DNA of 64,000 bases from assembly GCA_950106755.1 (NCBI GenBank), contig OX467083.1, positions 18,285,029-18,349,028 of the forward strand, read 5' to 3'. Source of the stretch: Climacium dendroides (lineage: Eukaryota; Streptophyta; Bryopsida; Hypnales; Climaciaceae). Position 1 is the first letter of the stretch. Every line of letters begins with the position of its first letter. The translations under genes and the position numbers were made by a program. The notes beneath the pieces were generated by a model. The model had not been told where the DNA came from. It did no database searches and worked only from the letters and a program-made list of their open reading frames with translations. This document shows, piece after piece, positions 35,100 through 49,029 of the stretch.

Positions 35100-38000
35100 A
35101 GTTCCCAAAGTTCTCCTCAGTTCATGAATTCATGGGAACCCACAATATTCTATTGCCCTCAAATCTCTTCTAATGAGATGAGCTAGCATGAGTGACACTA
35201 AGACTAAGATAACACAACCTATTCCCTCCCTTTAAAAAAATGTGTCTTCTTCTATTATCAAGAGTCTTTACTAATTATTTTGTGTTAGTTAGGTCTTTGG
35301 AGAAATCTCAAATAGAAAAAAAATTATCTTCAAATTTTAAGATTTTAGGATTTTTTATGAATGTTTGAAGTGAAAGGTAGTAGCATCTTACTAGTGTCCA
35401 TAGATATGTATATAAATCATTCTTCAAAAACTAAAATCCAAGGGATGAGAGTCTATTAATATCTCAAAAGGAAGTAGACTTCATTGGAATTTGATCATGA
35501 ACAACTTTGTTTTAGATCAAAAATAGGACTTGGAAATGTATGTCTTCTTTACATGTATACATCTATTTAGAAGGAAGACTCTATACTACCTATCAGTAGA
35601 ATGATTATTTGTTTTGTTTTATTTAGATTGAAATTGAGAATTTTCAAATTTTAGTAGTTAGGGGATATTGATGAGTAGTATTTTTTTAATGTTATTTATT
35701 TTGTAGTTCAAGGTGGGTTAAATAAGTGACATGTATGATAAGATTTGGATGTTTTTAAGTTTTTGTTTGTGTAGTAGTATATATGTAGAGTATTGGATTG
35801 CAATGTTACTTATATCTAATATTTAATGTTTAGTCAAGAGCATGTTTGGGTATTTTTAATTTGTCATGTAGTATGTTAAAGGATGGGATAATTATCTGTT
35901 GTTCTTCTTGTTCCTGCTACAATGACTATAAGGATTTGGGTGTTCCATCCTCTTACGTTGGAGTTTTATATTAGTGATTGGTATTTGCTTATTTTTTGTG
36001 TTCATCAATGGTAAGGATAAATGGTTGTTGCAATATGTGAATTCCATGAATTGTATTTTATACTGTTGTATTAGGGCATGACATGAATATATATATATAT
36101 ATAATAGGAATATAACTTTTGAAATTATTGAACTTCTTTGTTGTGTATGTTTATTTTTAGTACTTTTATATGCGGTTAAGTGCACCCAAAAAGTATATGT
36201 ATCCATGTACAACCATTATTTAACCTTCCTTCATGTAATTCAAGGGAGGGAAAAAAATTTGATTTTCCCACCATGTTAAAAGTAGAGGCACCTGTTTCCA
36301 TTAGTAGTGACAAAGTGTACTTCCAAACATGAAAAGTTAAAATTATTATTTTTTCATAAAGGCAAATATAATTTCTGATGGTCACATAAGAAATAATGAA
36401 TTTTCAAGGTACCAAGAAAAAAATAAAAAAGGATAAAAATGATCAAATGATCAAAATGAGATTTTGATGAGCACCCCAAATTATTTTCTTTGTGTACATG
36501 TCCTATATAGTTTGGACATTCTAAATGTTATAGTTTTAATATTGGTTTAGGATGTTGAGTTGGGAACTGACATCTCTACCTTACATAACATTATTCACCA
36601 ATTCTATGAGGCCTTTATTAACCTTTAAAAGACAAACTCAACCTAAAGGACTTGATTTTTAGAAAATCTTTACGATAGCATTTCCAATGTTTAACTATAT
36701 ACCAACTTCTTAATATCATAATCTTTGTCTCTTAGAGATGCATCTATTAAGCTAAGTTTTTGTTTTCAAATCGTAATTTGATTATGTGATTCTTACATTA
36801 GAAAGTTTGTTAATTTATTTGAATAGTAGCTTTGAAGTTGCCCATTGCCTTGAGGAGGGTGGAAATTCATCATTGATTGGCCTTTTGAATAAGCTTCATG
36901 ATGCCCATGTCATAATGATTTTGAATCCCATTTGGACAACCTTTTTAGTGTCAAAAATGTCTTTTTGATGGTTAAATTGAAGAAGACCTAAGGAGTGGGA
37001 GTTTTATAAGTAATCATGTACTAAAGAGTTCCCTAACACAAAGGTACATATTGCTTCCTTCAATGTACCAATTGTATTTGTCAATGTATCAATAATAAAC
37101 ATGTCAAGGCTATAAACGCCTTTTAGTGCTTTATTCATTCCCTACTTCAAAATTCGTAACTAATTCCACAAAGGTTCCATAATTATGAAGTGACTTGGAT
37201 GAGATGCCAATTCCAATTACCTTTCAAGGAAATTTATTGGCAAAAAGTCAAAGTCCCTAACATTGCAAATTAGTTTGTAAATGGTCACTTTGTGGACTTC
37301 TACACCTAAGGTATTTTGGAAAGTATTTTCTTTCAAAAAATGAGATGGCTTTATTTCCTTGGATCAAACAAAAGGGTATATACTCATATGTTCTTGGAGC
37401 TTTAAGAGTATTTTGGAGACCTATATACTTTGGTGTATAATGTTATGTATTTTTTCCAATTAAAGATGATTCAATTACCTATAGAATGTCCTGCTATAAT
37501 GACACTAATTTGCACTGATTTTGAAATTACGTGAATTTGTGAGGTACATTGATATTATTTTTTATAGTGTTTTAGATAAAATCAATACGATGTAGTTTTC
37601 ACTATTTTTATAATATATCAATTAAAATTGTTTGGTTTTCATTCAATTCTTATTTAAACTATTGATCCAAATTTTCAAACTAATCATTCCACATTTATGT
37701 AAAATACACTCAATTAGAGTGAAGTGTGGCCTCACAATCTTTAGTTACTTGTATTAATTGAATTATTTAATGTTTTTTTTCTTTTCATTGGTTCAAAATG
37801 CTATATTCAAAATTTCTTCTATTAAAAATGTCTTCCAAGTAGTTTAGGAATGTTATGACATTCTTGAAAATACTAATAGGAAATGAAGCACTAACTTCAT
37901 GGATGCAAATAAGGACTTTGCATTGCAATTTAAAATATTATTAATATAATTAATCATATCTTAATCTTTTATATTTATCCACTATAATTAAAATAGATTG

Positions 38001-39250
38001 GTAGTTGTCCAAATTTGTATGACCATACCTTTGGTCTACAACAGGACTACTTTGCTAACTAAAGGTAGATGAAATTCAAATTGACATTTCACTTATGTCA
38101 TCAATTGTTTTTCATATAGAAAGTAAGTTGGGAGAAGTTTGTATTGCCCCTCTAAAGACTCCAAAATTGTCACTAGACTTTAAGAACAAGCTATGGAAAT
38201 TGGAGAGTTTTCTTGAAGTACTTGATGAGAATTAAAATATTTCTTGCTTTAAGGGTGACCATTCATTAGACCAAATTTGTTGTGTATTTGCCAAATTTCA
38301 TATTTTCTGTAATCAGGTTTCTAAAGTATATTATCCGGAAATCCTTTATGTAATCGGAGAATATGCTTTTTCCATCCATCATGGATTTTATTTATTAAGA
38401 AGATTCTTTAATATTTCTTTTTTCAACATTTCATTATTATCTACTATGAATTATTAAGTAAACAATGCATCGAGAATGAATCATCTACAACATTAGGAAA
38501 AGTTTCGGGCCTGAAAAGGCTGTCAATTTTTTTATTTTCGGCACCCCAGTAGTGCAAGTACTAGAAAAATAAAAATATAAAAATATTGAAAAATAATCAA
38601 TCTAATGCGATGTTGATGTGGTACCACTAGTGCCACATTAGATTTGGAAAGTTATACATATATAAATTTTTTTTTCTATAATTGCATTGTGAGGATGTAG
38701 ACCTTGCAATGTCTTTGAGGCTTGGCTTTTTCCTAATGATTTTTCATGCAACATACTTCATATATTGTTAAGTATATACTACTTCTATTTGGAAGTAGTA
38801 AATCTACTCTCAGTGCTAATTGCATTGAGAATGGATACACTATTTCCAAGCAGAGGGAGTATATTTCAAATGATATTGAGTAATATAAAATTAATGCTTG
38901 AGGCCACATCACCTTATTCATGTATTTTGATGCAAAATTAATATATCATTATCTAAATTCATCCATCATTTTACAAATTAATCCATTAGAATACAAAATA
39001 CATCACTAGAATCATAACTTCATCCAACATTTTTTGAAACCATCCATCAAGTCTAAAATACATCCATCTTACCCAACTCATTCGACAATTCTAAATTTCA
39101 TCAACAATTTGTTACTTCATCTATCGATTTCAATCTTCATCCAAAATTGCTTTGAAATTCATCAAAATAAGATGGATGAGCACCTTGTTCCGATGGGAAT
39201 AGGTGCTCGAAATAGGTCAGTTTCCACCCAAAAAAATTCCAAAAAAAGTG
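35100..39250. other. AT-rich intergenic DNA
   Basis: No gene, RNA or element border is recognised over about 4 kb. There is an AT dinucleotide run near 36087-36103. Open frames are short and have no recognisable motif. Confidence 0.6.
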
Positions 39251-39256
39251 AGAAAA

Positions 39257-39330
39257 TGTCTGATCCCAGGTTCGAACTGGGGACCTCTAGTGTGTGAGAC
39301 TAGCGTGATGACCAACTACACCAACCAGAC
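39257..39330 (-). tRNA. trnV-CAC: tRNA-Val (CAC)
   Basis: This is a 74-base cloverleaf on the minus strand. Acceptor stem GTCTGGT pairs with ATCAGAC (one G-U), with discriminator A. The D-arm is TGGTGTAGTTGGTCA. The anticodon stem CTAGT/ACTAG has loop CTCACAC giving anticodon CAC. The T-arm CCCAGTTCGAACCTGGG is perfect. No intron is present. Two T-runs lie just downstream in tRNA sense, fitting RNA polymerase III termination. Confidence 0.95.
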
Positions 39331-39679
39331 CGGAGAGTCACCGACCCACCTCAGGGACGCCGGAAATGACCAGCACTCCGACGACTCTTACCCCCGTCAC
39401 AATGCCTCCTCACTGGGCTCTAATGCTTTTGAAGAAGTGAAGATTTCCTGGACAATTCAATGCATACCAAGACGAATTAGAGACCAGGTTAGATCGATCG
39501 TCAGGCCATTTTTGGATTCCTATGTGTGGAGAATTGCTACGCTGGGAGCAACGAAAGCTTTCAGCGTCAATGACAAGCAAGACAGACAGACAGAGCAAGA
39601 CTCTCAAGTTCCAAGCACCCCAGCCCTGTTGCCAAGTTCACTACTTCCCAACAAGACGTAGGAGCGTGGAATGAAACAC

Positions 39680-40352
39680 CAATTCAGGAGTCACGTTGAT
39701 CAACTCTAGGATTGCATAGCATCAATTCCAGGTGACGGACCAAGACCAGTGTTGAATCCATTCCATATAAGCTTAGACGTCCAACCACGGCAACTAAAAA
39801 ATGGGGAGACATAAAATCCTGTGTTACCAACTCTATCCCTCTTGCAATTCCTCTATCAACGCTCATCGCTACTCTGCATACCGTATTAATACGAGACTGG
39901 AAATTGGTCCTGTCGTCACGAAGGAGTCAACTTCATGAAGTGTAGGATTGCAAATCAAATTCAAGTCACCAGGTTGTGGTCATCAAATGTAGTGTTAATT
40001 CATTTCAAACAGAAATCATATCGCGGCCAACTGAAAAAAATGGAGATACAAAGAAGGCCCTGTGTTACACATTCAGGAAGCCAACTCCAATCCTCCTGCA
40101 ATTCCTCTGTCAACGCTCATTGCTACTCAGCATATTATGACCAGACGGGAACTTGGTGCTGTCTTCACGAAAGAATCAAGTTGATCAACTCCAGCATTGA
40201 AAAGTAAATGCAAGTCACCAGGTTGTGGTGACCAAAGCTAGTCTCAAATCGTTCCAAACAGAAATCAAATCGAGGCAACTAAAAAATGACGATACAAATA
40301 AGATCCCATGATACACATTCAGGAGGCCAACCCATCCTCCTGCAATTCCTGT
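39680..40352. repeat. About three tandem units of roughly 245-255 bp, related to the 3' end of the neighbouring gene
   Basis: The phrase CAATTCCTCTGTCAACGCTC and its variants occur at about 39844, 40099 and (shortened) 40343. They are flanked by CAAGTCACCAGGTTGTGGT and AAACAGAAATCA blocks. The part TCAACGCTCATCGCTACTC...GACGGGAA also matches 41029-41090, the 3' coding end of the glycosyltransferase-like gene, so the units look like degenerate copies of that gene end. Confidence 0.7.
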
Positions 40353-40389
40353 AAGGTAAGGCAACACTTAAATGCATCTGCATAAGGGT

Positions 40390-40640
40390 TTGAGCATGGT
40401 TCCCATTATTGAATTGTAAAAGCTTTTGTTGAGTTTTGTTGGTAGTTGAAGAGGGACTTTAGATTCTCTTAGAAAACATTTTTTGGACTCCTTGTGAATA
40501 ATCTATGTATTTTTAAAGTGCTGAAAAAAGGTGTACCAAAAATCGTCATGAGGTTCTCATGTATGGAAGTTGTACATTTTAGGCAAAATGTAGACGGGAT
40601 AGTTTTGCAAACAGGTCACAGGTAGGTGCTATTACCTTTG
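40390..40640 (+). repeat. Dispersed repeat, copy B
   Basis: This is homologous to 10180-10400 (reverse) and 60060-60300. Clear blocks are GGTTCCCATTATTGAAT, TTTGTTGGTAGTTGAAGA, TTAGATTCTCTTAGAA and TTTTTTGGACTCC. Confidence 0.55.
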
Positions 40641-40927
40641 TAATCAGCCTTCGCTTGATATTATGGGCTTTTTCACTTGCCTTTTCACAGCCCATAATAA
40701 TCCTCCCAATTTTGCCCTAATTTCTGCCGGTTTTAAAATTTTCCATTTTTGCTCTTATACAAGAATTACTCCAAATTTCAAGGAAAAAGCAACGCGCACC
40801 TGTAGCAACTAGACCAATGCACAAATGAGAGCTCAGAACTTTCAACGGAGAAAAAGGTTTACACAAACCCTAACATGGACAACGACCAATGGTCCAAAAA
40901 ATACCTCGCAGAAGGTTGATTACGCAA

Positions 40928-41024
40928 TGGAACGTCCGTTGGTCGGTGCATTGTAATCTGCCGTTCCCAATGAGCGGGGAACAGCAGATTACAATCCACA
41001 ATGCACCGACCAAGGGACGTTCCA
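40928..41024. other. 97-base hairpin adjacent to the glycosyltransferase-like gene (miRNA-precursor-like)
   Basis: The left arm 40928-40961 (TGGAACGTCCGTTGGTCGGT and on) pairs with 40984-41024, apart from a few mismatches and a CCACA bulge at 40996-41000. The pairing continues through GTTCCC/GGGAAC to a small loop near 40971. The stem is about 40 bp. It ends 7 bases before the gene's stop codon, so in gene sense it lies in the 3' UTR. Alternatives are a decayed inverted duplication or a MITE. Confidence 0.6.
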
Positions 41025-41031
41025 TATTACA

Positions 41032-41928
41032 TCAACGCTCATCGTTACTCTCCTCAATCCCAGACGGGAAACTCCTCCTGTCTTGGAATATCATCCCCAA
41101 ATGATTCCCATTCTGGGGACTCCACAAGTTACTCCCCAGCACCCACACCGGATGCACCTGTTCCCCATACGCCTTCAACAACTGATCAAAACACATCGTC
41201 CTCTTCTTCTCCCCATCTTCCTCCATTCTTTTCATAAGCTTCTCCATAAACGCAATCACCCCGCTGGCCTTCCACTTCGTCACTCCCAACGCATGGGAGC
41301 ACGTTCCGGAGCATCTCATTCCCTCCACAGGCGAACGCAACACCACTTTCTTCCGACTCTTGCTCGGTCCACAGATCCCCAAGTACACCATCCCATCTCC
41401 TGCTGCCACTTCCAAGCCCCGTAACAAGACCTCTCGAGCTAGAGTTGGAGTGAGAAACGGGTGGAGCGCTATGTCATCCTCGAAGAAGAATCGCCAGGAC
41501 GCAAGCTCTGGAACTGGATCATTCTGGAATTCCTGAAAGAGGTCGGTGAAGGCCAGGCGATTGGAGAGGAATTTCTTGTATTTGGAAGTGAGGTACTTGG
41601 AGTTGTTGGAGTGGTGATGGAGCATGGCGTTGTGGATGGCTGTGGAATTGTATGGTAACGGTGTGTGTTGGCGGGACGTGATCCCCAGTTTGGTGAGGAC
41701 AGTTTTTGAATGGTTGTAACGGTGCTCGTTGGTGCTGATGATGTAACCTGTGAAAGTTGTGTCGGTCTCCTCAAGGAACATGGACTCCTGGGCGTTGTTG
41801 CTTTGGGGTATGTAGAAATGCGAGAGGTGTGTCTTGATGTTGGCGAGATTCGCGTGGAAGAAGACGATGGTGAAGAAGATGAGGAGTTGGAGGAGTAGGG
41901 TGAGTTTCAGGGAGATGGTGGTGGTCAT
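41032..41928 (-). CDS. Glycosyltransferase-like type II membrane protein (GT25-like, tentative)
   Basis: This is a single exon of 298 residues from ATG 41928. Residues 5-25 form a hydrophobic signal-anchor, so the enzyme domain would face the Golgi or ER lumen. Then come GYIISTNEHRYNHSKTVLTKLGI (61-83, resembling the opening strand of GT25 enzymes), SNRLAFTDLFQEF (122-134), WRFFFEDDIALHP (145-157, a D-D metal-binding type site) and CSHALGVTKWKASGVIAFMEKL. There are N-glycosylation sites (NHS, NST, NNS). The arrangement resembles family 25 glycosyltransferases, but similarity is by motif only and the sugar and acceptor are unknown. The neighbouring 3' repeats contain copies of its last codons. 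The coding region is more GC-rich than its flanks, and I see no breaks. Confidence 0.65.
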   Translation of the reverse strand: MTTTISLKLTLLLQLLIFFTIVFFHANLANIKTHLSHFYIPQSNNAQESMFLEETDTTFTGYIISTNEHRYNHSKTVLTKLGITSRQHTPLPYNSTAIHNAMLHHHSNNSKYLTSKYKKFLSNRLAFTDLFQEFQNDPVPELASWRFFFEDDIALHPFLTPTLAREVLLRGLEVAAGDGMVYLGICGPSKSRKKVVLRSPVEGMRCSGTCSHALGVTKWKASGVIAFMEKLMKRMEEDGEKKRTMCFDQLLKAYGEQVHPVWVLGSNLWSPQNGNHLGMIFQDRRSFPSGIEESNDER

Positions 41929-42145
41929 GATGGCTGCTTGGGCGGGGGTGGGTCACATTGCACTGCGTGCAACAAACCATGACTTTCACTTCAGCTTCCT
42001 TCAAGAGCTTCCACTGTTACTATTAGTGGCGACATTTTGACATTCTGAAAATTTGAAAATTTGACCTTAGTGTGGACATAATTGAGGTAAGACTTTTAAA
42101 ATGACTGTGCCTCCTAGCAATTAGAAAAAGAGTTGAGAGTTGTAC

Positions 42146-42266
42146 CTTAACATTATAATAGAGATTAATCTGTGTCCCAGGGAGGAAAATGCCAGCATCC
42201 TGTAGCTGCTTCAGAATCTCCACATCTCCATATCTCATACACGAAACCACAGCTGGAAAAGACAAT
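42146..42266 (-). other. Orphan exon-like segment
   Basis: On the minus strand AATTTCAG is followed by 121 bases of open frame (FPAVVSCMRYGDVEILKQLQ and on), ending at AAG|GTACAAC, a good donor. The amino-acid composition looks like real protein and both splice sites are sound. I found no partner exons near it and do not recognise the protein. It may be a captured exon or a relic of a lost gene upstream of the glycosyltransferase-like gene. Confidence 0.35.
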
Positions 42267-42479
42267 CTGAAATTCATGAGAAAAATAGGAACTCAGCAAG
42301 TTGATGAGAGGTAAGGTATGTGAACCCAGAATTGCCCCTTGAATGAAAACGGGGCGTGAATTTTAGATCAGTCATATGGGAATGGCACATTTTGAACAAG
42401 GAAAGGATGTGGGAGTGAGATCCCTGTGTTGCAACAAGATCAACCCGTAAGGAACCCTTTTTCATGGTTTAAAAAACAA

Positions 42480-43800
42480 ACTAAAGCGGGGACAGCCTGC
42501 GCAACCTAGTGATCATTCCGGCCTTCATCACAAATGGTCAAGTTCGTGAAATCGGCATGAAACTGAATTGAAATTGACATTACAAACCGTTTCGAATTTA
42601 CGAGGGTCTTTGAAGAGCATTGTAAAACCACGATCACTAACGATTTGTGCCGTGCAATCTTACTCTATCGCAATTTCATTAAATTGGCGCGATTCCGTAG
42701 CCAGAAGCTCTAAAAACTAGGACGGGTATAGATCTTCGTTTCAAACTGAGCGTCCTAAAAAGTACTAAAGTAGTGGAAAACCGCCAATTTAACAAAAATG
42801 ACGTTCTCTAGCATCCACAGCTTTCAAAGCCCGCACAGCCCTACTCAACCCCAATCGCTACAACTCAGTTTCTGCATTGGTATATACTTGCATCAATGGG
42901 GCTCAGTGGATTCATTTCATGGGGCAAACCCTAACTTTGACAGCCTGCTCCACAAGCTGATTTTCAATTCAACCTCTTTGCACCATCTATGCATCTCCAC
43001 ATAGCTTCTGTAATCAAGACCGCGCGCAGAGATGGTCCATCTCCTTCACATTCTAAGACCAGGTATATGGACAAAATCTCGAAAACGAGTCCGACCACTC
43101 TTTCTGTCCATGGATACCGACACCTGGACATGGGTTCACAGCATACCCCCCACAATAGGATCCACGAGAGCTTTGTGCAAATTCGAGATGCCGTAACGAC
43201 TCTAAAACTTTTAGCCTGTCTCCAGATTGTAGTGATTCGTTTCTACCTCTTCAATCAGAAATCTAGATAGTGTAGGGCACATTTAGGTGTCACGCAATTT
43301 CCCGAAAGTGAAAGAAATGATGCACAGTTCTAATTGGAATCGGAAATCTGTAGTTCGTCGACATGAATTCCACGAATTCAACACCGAGCGCATTTGCAAT
43401 CGAAGCTCGGCAGTTGAGAATCTACAGGTGCTGACGAGCTTTTCTGTGGTCTTAAAATAGTTCGATGTAGATCGCCAGAGCTGCCATGCCTACCGACGAA
43501 ATCGTCAGTAGAATCTACTCATCTATAACCAAGACCCATTAACTTACCTCGAAAAATTTAGAAATTAGAAACACTCTAGCTCGTTGCGCAGAATCTCAGG
43601 CCTTGACCTAACTGGCGATCAATTCCACTACTAATAGTCAGCAATACAGACACTACATAAAATTACAATACGCAAATATTAAAACATATTCACAAAAGCG
43701 AACTCAAGCTTCGAAACTTTCCCAAACAAACAGAAGAGTCATGGTGATCGCAATAACGACGCACCTGCAATCGGTCGCACCTGAACTTCGGAAGCTGGGA
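42480..43800. other. Intergenic DNA without a recognised gene
   Basis: The base composition is more even than in the AT-rich deserts, with several short frames on both strands (for example 42798-43270) that match nothing I know. No element borders were seen. Confidence 0.45.
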
Positions 43801-43817
43801 GCTGCTTGTGGTATAGT

Positions 43818-44060
43818 GGGAGGCCTCCCCCCGAGGGCCTCCCGTCATGTGAGGGCCCTGCCTCGAATGCGAGGGCGTAGCCCGAGCCTGAGGGGCGGGG
43901 CCCTCACATGACGGGAGGCCTCCCGCTGCGTTAAGCACGCGGGCAGTCGGCCTATAATTTTGAAAATATCGTGCTAGGCATGATATTTTCAAAATTATAG
44001 TGCCTGGCACCATAACGAGTGCCAGGCTGCATTATCAAGGCTTTGTGGTCTATAATGCAG
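43818..44060. repeat. Cluster of four consecutive hairpins, two with very high GC or AT
   Basis: Hairpin 1: 23-bp perfect arms 43836-43858 and 43898-43920 (GGCCTCCCGTCATGTGAGGG and CCC), extremely GC-rich. Hairpin 2: 19-bp perfect arms 43952-43970 and 43982-44000 (CTATAATTTTGAAAATATC). Hairpin 3: GCCTGGCAC at 44002-44010 with GTGCCAGGC at 44019-44027. Hairpin 4: CTGCATTAT near 44027 with ATAATGCAG near 44052. No coding sense. A composite foldback element is likely. Confidence 0.8.
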
Positions 44061-44536
44061 ACTAATTTCTACAAGGACCCGGCTTCAGAGTACTTAACGG
44101 CATCCTAAAAGTCTCAAGGGTTGAGGGGAACTGAAATTAAATCAAGGAGGCTTTGCAACTGTCTTAGAAGGAAAATAAAGTGAATTTTCTAATCTTCTTA
44201 CTTGTAAAAACTTCGAAATTCAATATCTTTTGTGTCATAGATCCAAACGTAATGAAACCAAGCCCATGCAAGCCTCCTCGTCAAGGGCTTTCCGATGGTA
44301 CCAAGCACACAACTAGGAGACACACGGTCCATGAGATCTCACCATATCAATCAAACAAACAACCCACTTACCTATCTTAATGAATGCATTAGCATAGCCA
44401 AAATTGAACCCACAAAGAGGGCTTGAGCTTTCTTACTAATTTTTATACTAATTGAATGAATATGAAGGTGGCCACATCCTCATTAAAACCACCACTTAGT
44501 GTGTGCTTCATTCTTCATGATGGAACCATCGTGAGA

Positions 44537-44741
44537 TTTATAAGATCATTGAGATGGAGCGGGTAATGATGACAAATTTCTGAATTCATCATGCAATTCA
44601 TAGCCCAATTAGTGAGTTGAGAAAGCTTTTCCCACCTAAATTTATGAGATAGTGGAGATGAATTAGATAATGATGATGAATTTTTGAATTCATCATGCAT
44701 ATCCTGGCCTAATTCGTAAGTTGAGAAGGCTCTTTCCACCC
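44537..44741. repeat. Tandem duplication, two units of about 102 bp
   Basis: Units 44537-44638 and 44639-44741 share TTTATGAGAT..TGGAGATG, GAATTCATCATGCA and GTTGAGAAAGCTTTTCCCACC, with about 20% difference. Confidence 0.75.
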
Positions 44742-44851
44742 AAGCTTTTGCATTACAAAGCGGCCTCTTTGGGGGTTCAATTTTTTCCTAATGTTTAGAA
44801 GGAAATGAAGGTTAACTTTGGTCTAAAAGACAAATGTGAATGAAGTGTTTG

Positions 44852-44916
44852 TTGACAATGGGTACATTTAATTTAAATGGTCATGGTTGACAATGGGTAC
44901 ATTTAATTTAAATGGA
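44852..44916. repeat. Short tandem duplication of about 35 bp
   Basis: GTTGACAATGGGTACATTTA followed by ATTTAAATGG occurs twice in a row, unchanged. Confidence 0.85.
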
Positions 44917-44919
44917 AAA

Positions 44920-46610
44920 TTTCAACCTTGATGCCTCTATAGGAGGTAAACCCTATAAAGAATTGACATGTTCCTTCTTTTAAGAAATTTTGGAGTCTTT
45001 ATAAAGAAAATTCTCGAGGAATTGTCTAGTCTCATAATTAGCTTTCTAAATAAGATAGAAATATCTAAAACCATTCACTTTAAGCTAATGTGTATAGATG
45101 GAGTCAAAATTACAATTATTATTGTTATTATTATTATCATTTTACTTGTAGGCAAATGAAAATTATAAATTTTTTTTTAAAAAAAATTCTGGAGAATTTA
45201 GTATTTTCCATGAATTTCTAAAGTCAAACCCTAAAGTGTTTTATAGGTATATGTTTAAAGCACTTTTCAAAAAGATCCAAAATCGTTCACTATAGATCTC
45301 AAAGTGTTCTATTATTTTCCAAACAAATTGCGTGATGTGTAACATTGGAGACATCACCTATGAATACTTTGTGGTTGTATTAGAAATACTTCAAGAAATC
45401 TCTAGGTCATAAAAATGGGAGAGTGGAAAAAAATGGGTACAACTACCTTAATTGTCATTAGATGTTTTTAGTTCTATTGGAGGGCTATTGCAGGTCCATT
45501 CCTTGTGTTGGGGACCACTATGTTGGCCAAAAAAATATTTTTAAAAATAATTAAAAATAATGTATTATTATTATTTGATGTGGGAGTCACTTTGTGACAT
45601 GAGATTGCTATTTTGGCCGAGTTTCCACAATTCAAGAACTTGTGGGAACTCATAGCTTTGTAAACAAGGTGAATTTCATCTAATGGATAGCTAGAAAAAG
45701 CAAAAGCTTGGAAGGAATATCCATATAACAAACATACCATGACTATAACCTTGTCAAGTTTGTCTCCACCAAAGTAGCCTTAAACCTTGATGAATTCTAA
45801 CTTATATATTATAAAAATAGACAATTACATTTGTAGTATACATATTGAAAAGCATTCTAGTTAAGCACCATCTAGAATAAAAATAAACTCCCAAATATGA
45901 CATATGAAAATTTTAATTATTTATGGAAGAAGTTTGGAATCATCTCTTAATCCCCAAGAGTCCCCAAGTTACATTGTTGAAGACTAGATAAAAATTGTTT
46001 TTTCAATATATTTGGATGTATTTCATCAATTTTTTGTAACTCCTAGAGTAAGTTCTTGTGGACAACAACTCTCTTAGGAGTTAAATTGAACATAAAATCT
46101 AATAAGCACTACTTATAGCAAAATAGAATATCTATAGCAAAGGGTTAGATGTTTCACTATAATTATGATCCCAAGGGCTATTCTTTTTATTACAAAAATT
46201 ATAAATAACTAGCTAATTTCAAAAACCTCAATGTTGAATATGGTCTTGATTCCTTAATCATAAGTACAAAAACTTATTAATTTTAATGTATTTTCTAAAG
46301 AGCTCAATTTTTTTGGCTTAATAGAAGAAAATAAAATAAAAATTATATTTTGAGTACTATTTACTTTATATTGCTTATTACTCATTGCCTATGCTTCACA
46401 ACTCATATATAGGCTCATACATCATTGGAATGTATTGCCATAATTGGCTACAAAATACATTAAAAAAATAATGTACATTAAAATTTTTATTATTTCCAAA
46501 GATTGGACGATTTGCATCATGATCTTATGCAAACTTTCATAGTTGATGTTGAATATCTAATACAATTATTTTTCTTATCAAAAATGATTTTCTAAACATT
46601 TTAAGGCTCT
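44920..46610. other. AT-rich intergenic DNA
   Basis: Nothing recognised. There is a TTATTATTATTATC run near 45118-45138 and only short frames. Confidence 0.55.
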
Positions 46611-46611
46611 A

Positions 46612-46771
46612 CACTAGAAGAAGAAGGGGTGTTTCAAGTGATAAATACATGTATTTCTAATAAATTTTAATAAATTTTTTACTAAAAATCTCCTTAAAGG
46701 TCATTACTTATTATCTTATGTTTAGGACTATACTAAAAAACTCACTTAAAACATCCCTTTTTCTTATAGTG
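46612..46771. mobile_element. CACTA-type MITE (TSD CTA)
   Basis: The 160-bp element has ends CACTAGAAGAAGAAGGGG and CCCTTTTTCTTATAGTG, with target duplication CTA at 46609-46611 and 46772-46774. Inverted inner words CAAGTGA and TCACTTA sit next to the ends. No coding. Confidence 0.88.
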
Positions 46772-46779
46772 CTAGTAGT

Positions 46780-48809
<2,030 letters not shown>

Positions 48810-48952
48810 TCCGTGCAGGTTTCCCTTGTATACGGTACCTGGAGTCCTCTACTGAATGCAAATACTCCGTACTGTTTTGAATTTTCTTTTAAAAAATTCA
48901 TATGCGTAAATTATTTATATTATTCAGCTTCGGAGTTTCGGACATCATCTCA

Positions 48953-49024
48953 GTGGCTGTAGTTTAGTGGTGAGAATTCCACGTTGTGGCCGTGGAGACC
49001 TGGGCTCGAATCCCAGCAGCCACA
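48953..49024 (+). tRNA. trnH-GUG: tRNA-His (GTG)
   Basis: This is a 72-base cloverleaf. Acceptor GTGGCTG pairs with CAGCCAC, with discriminator A. The D-arm is TAGTTTAGTGGTGAGAA. The anticodon stem CCACG/CGTGG has loop TTGTGGC giving anticodon GTG at 48986-48988. The T-arm CTGGGCTCGAATCCCAG is perfect. It is of nuclear type (the extra G-1 is added after transcription) and has no intron. T-rich DNA follows at about 49050-49085. Confidence 0.96.
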
Positions 49025-49029
49025 CTATT

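Noticed and set aside
39203..39661. A 152-residue plus-strand frame
   Set aside because: It runs through the tRNA-Val gene in antisense and has no known motif.
43690..44013. A 107-residue minus-strand frame
   Set aside because: It is created by the GC-rich and AT-rich hairpins and shows no protein features.
43818..44060. Helitron 3' end hairpin
   Set aside because: No CTRR end after a hairpin and no TC start with an A/T insertion site could be matched.
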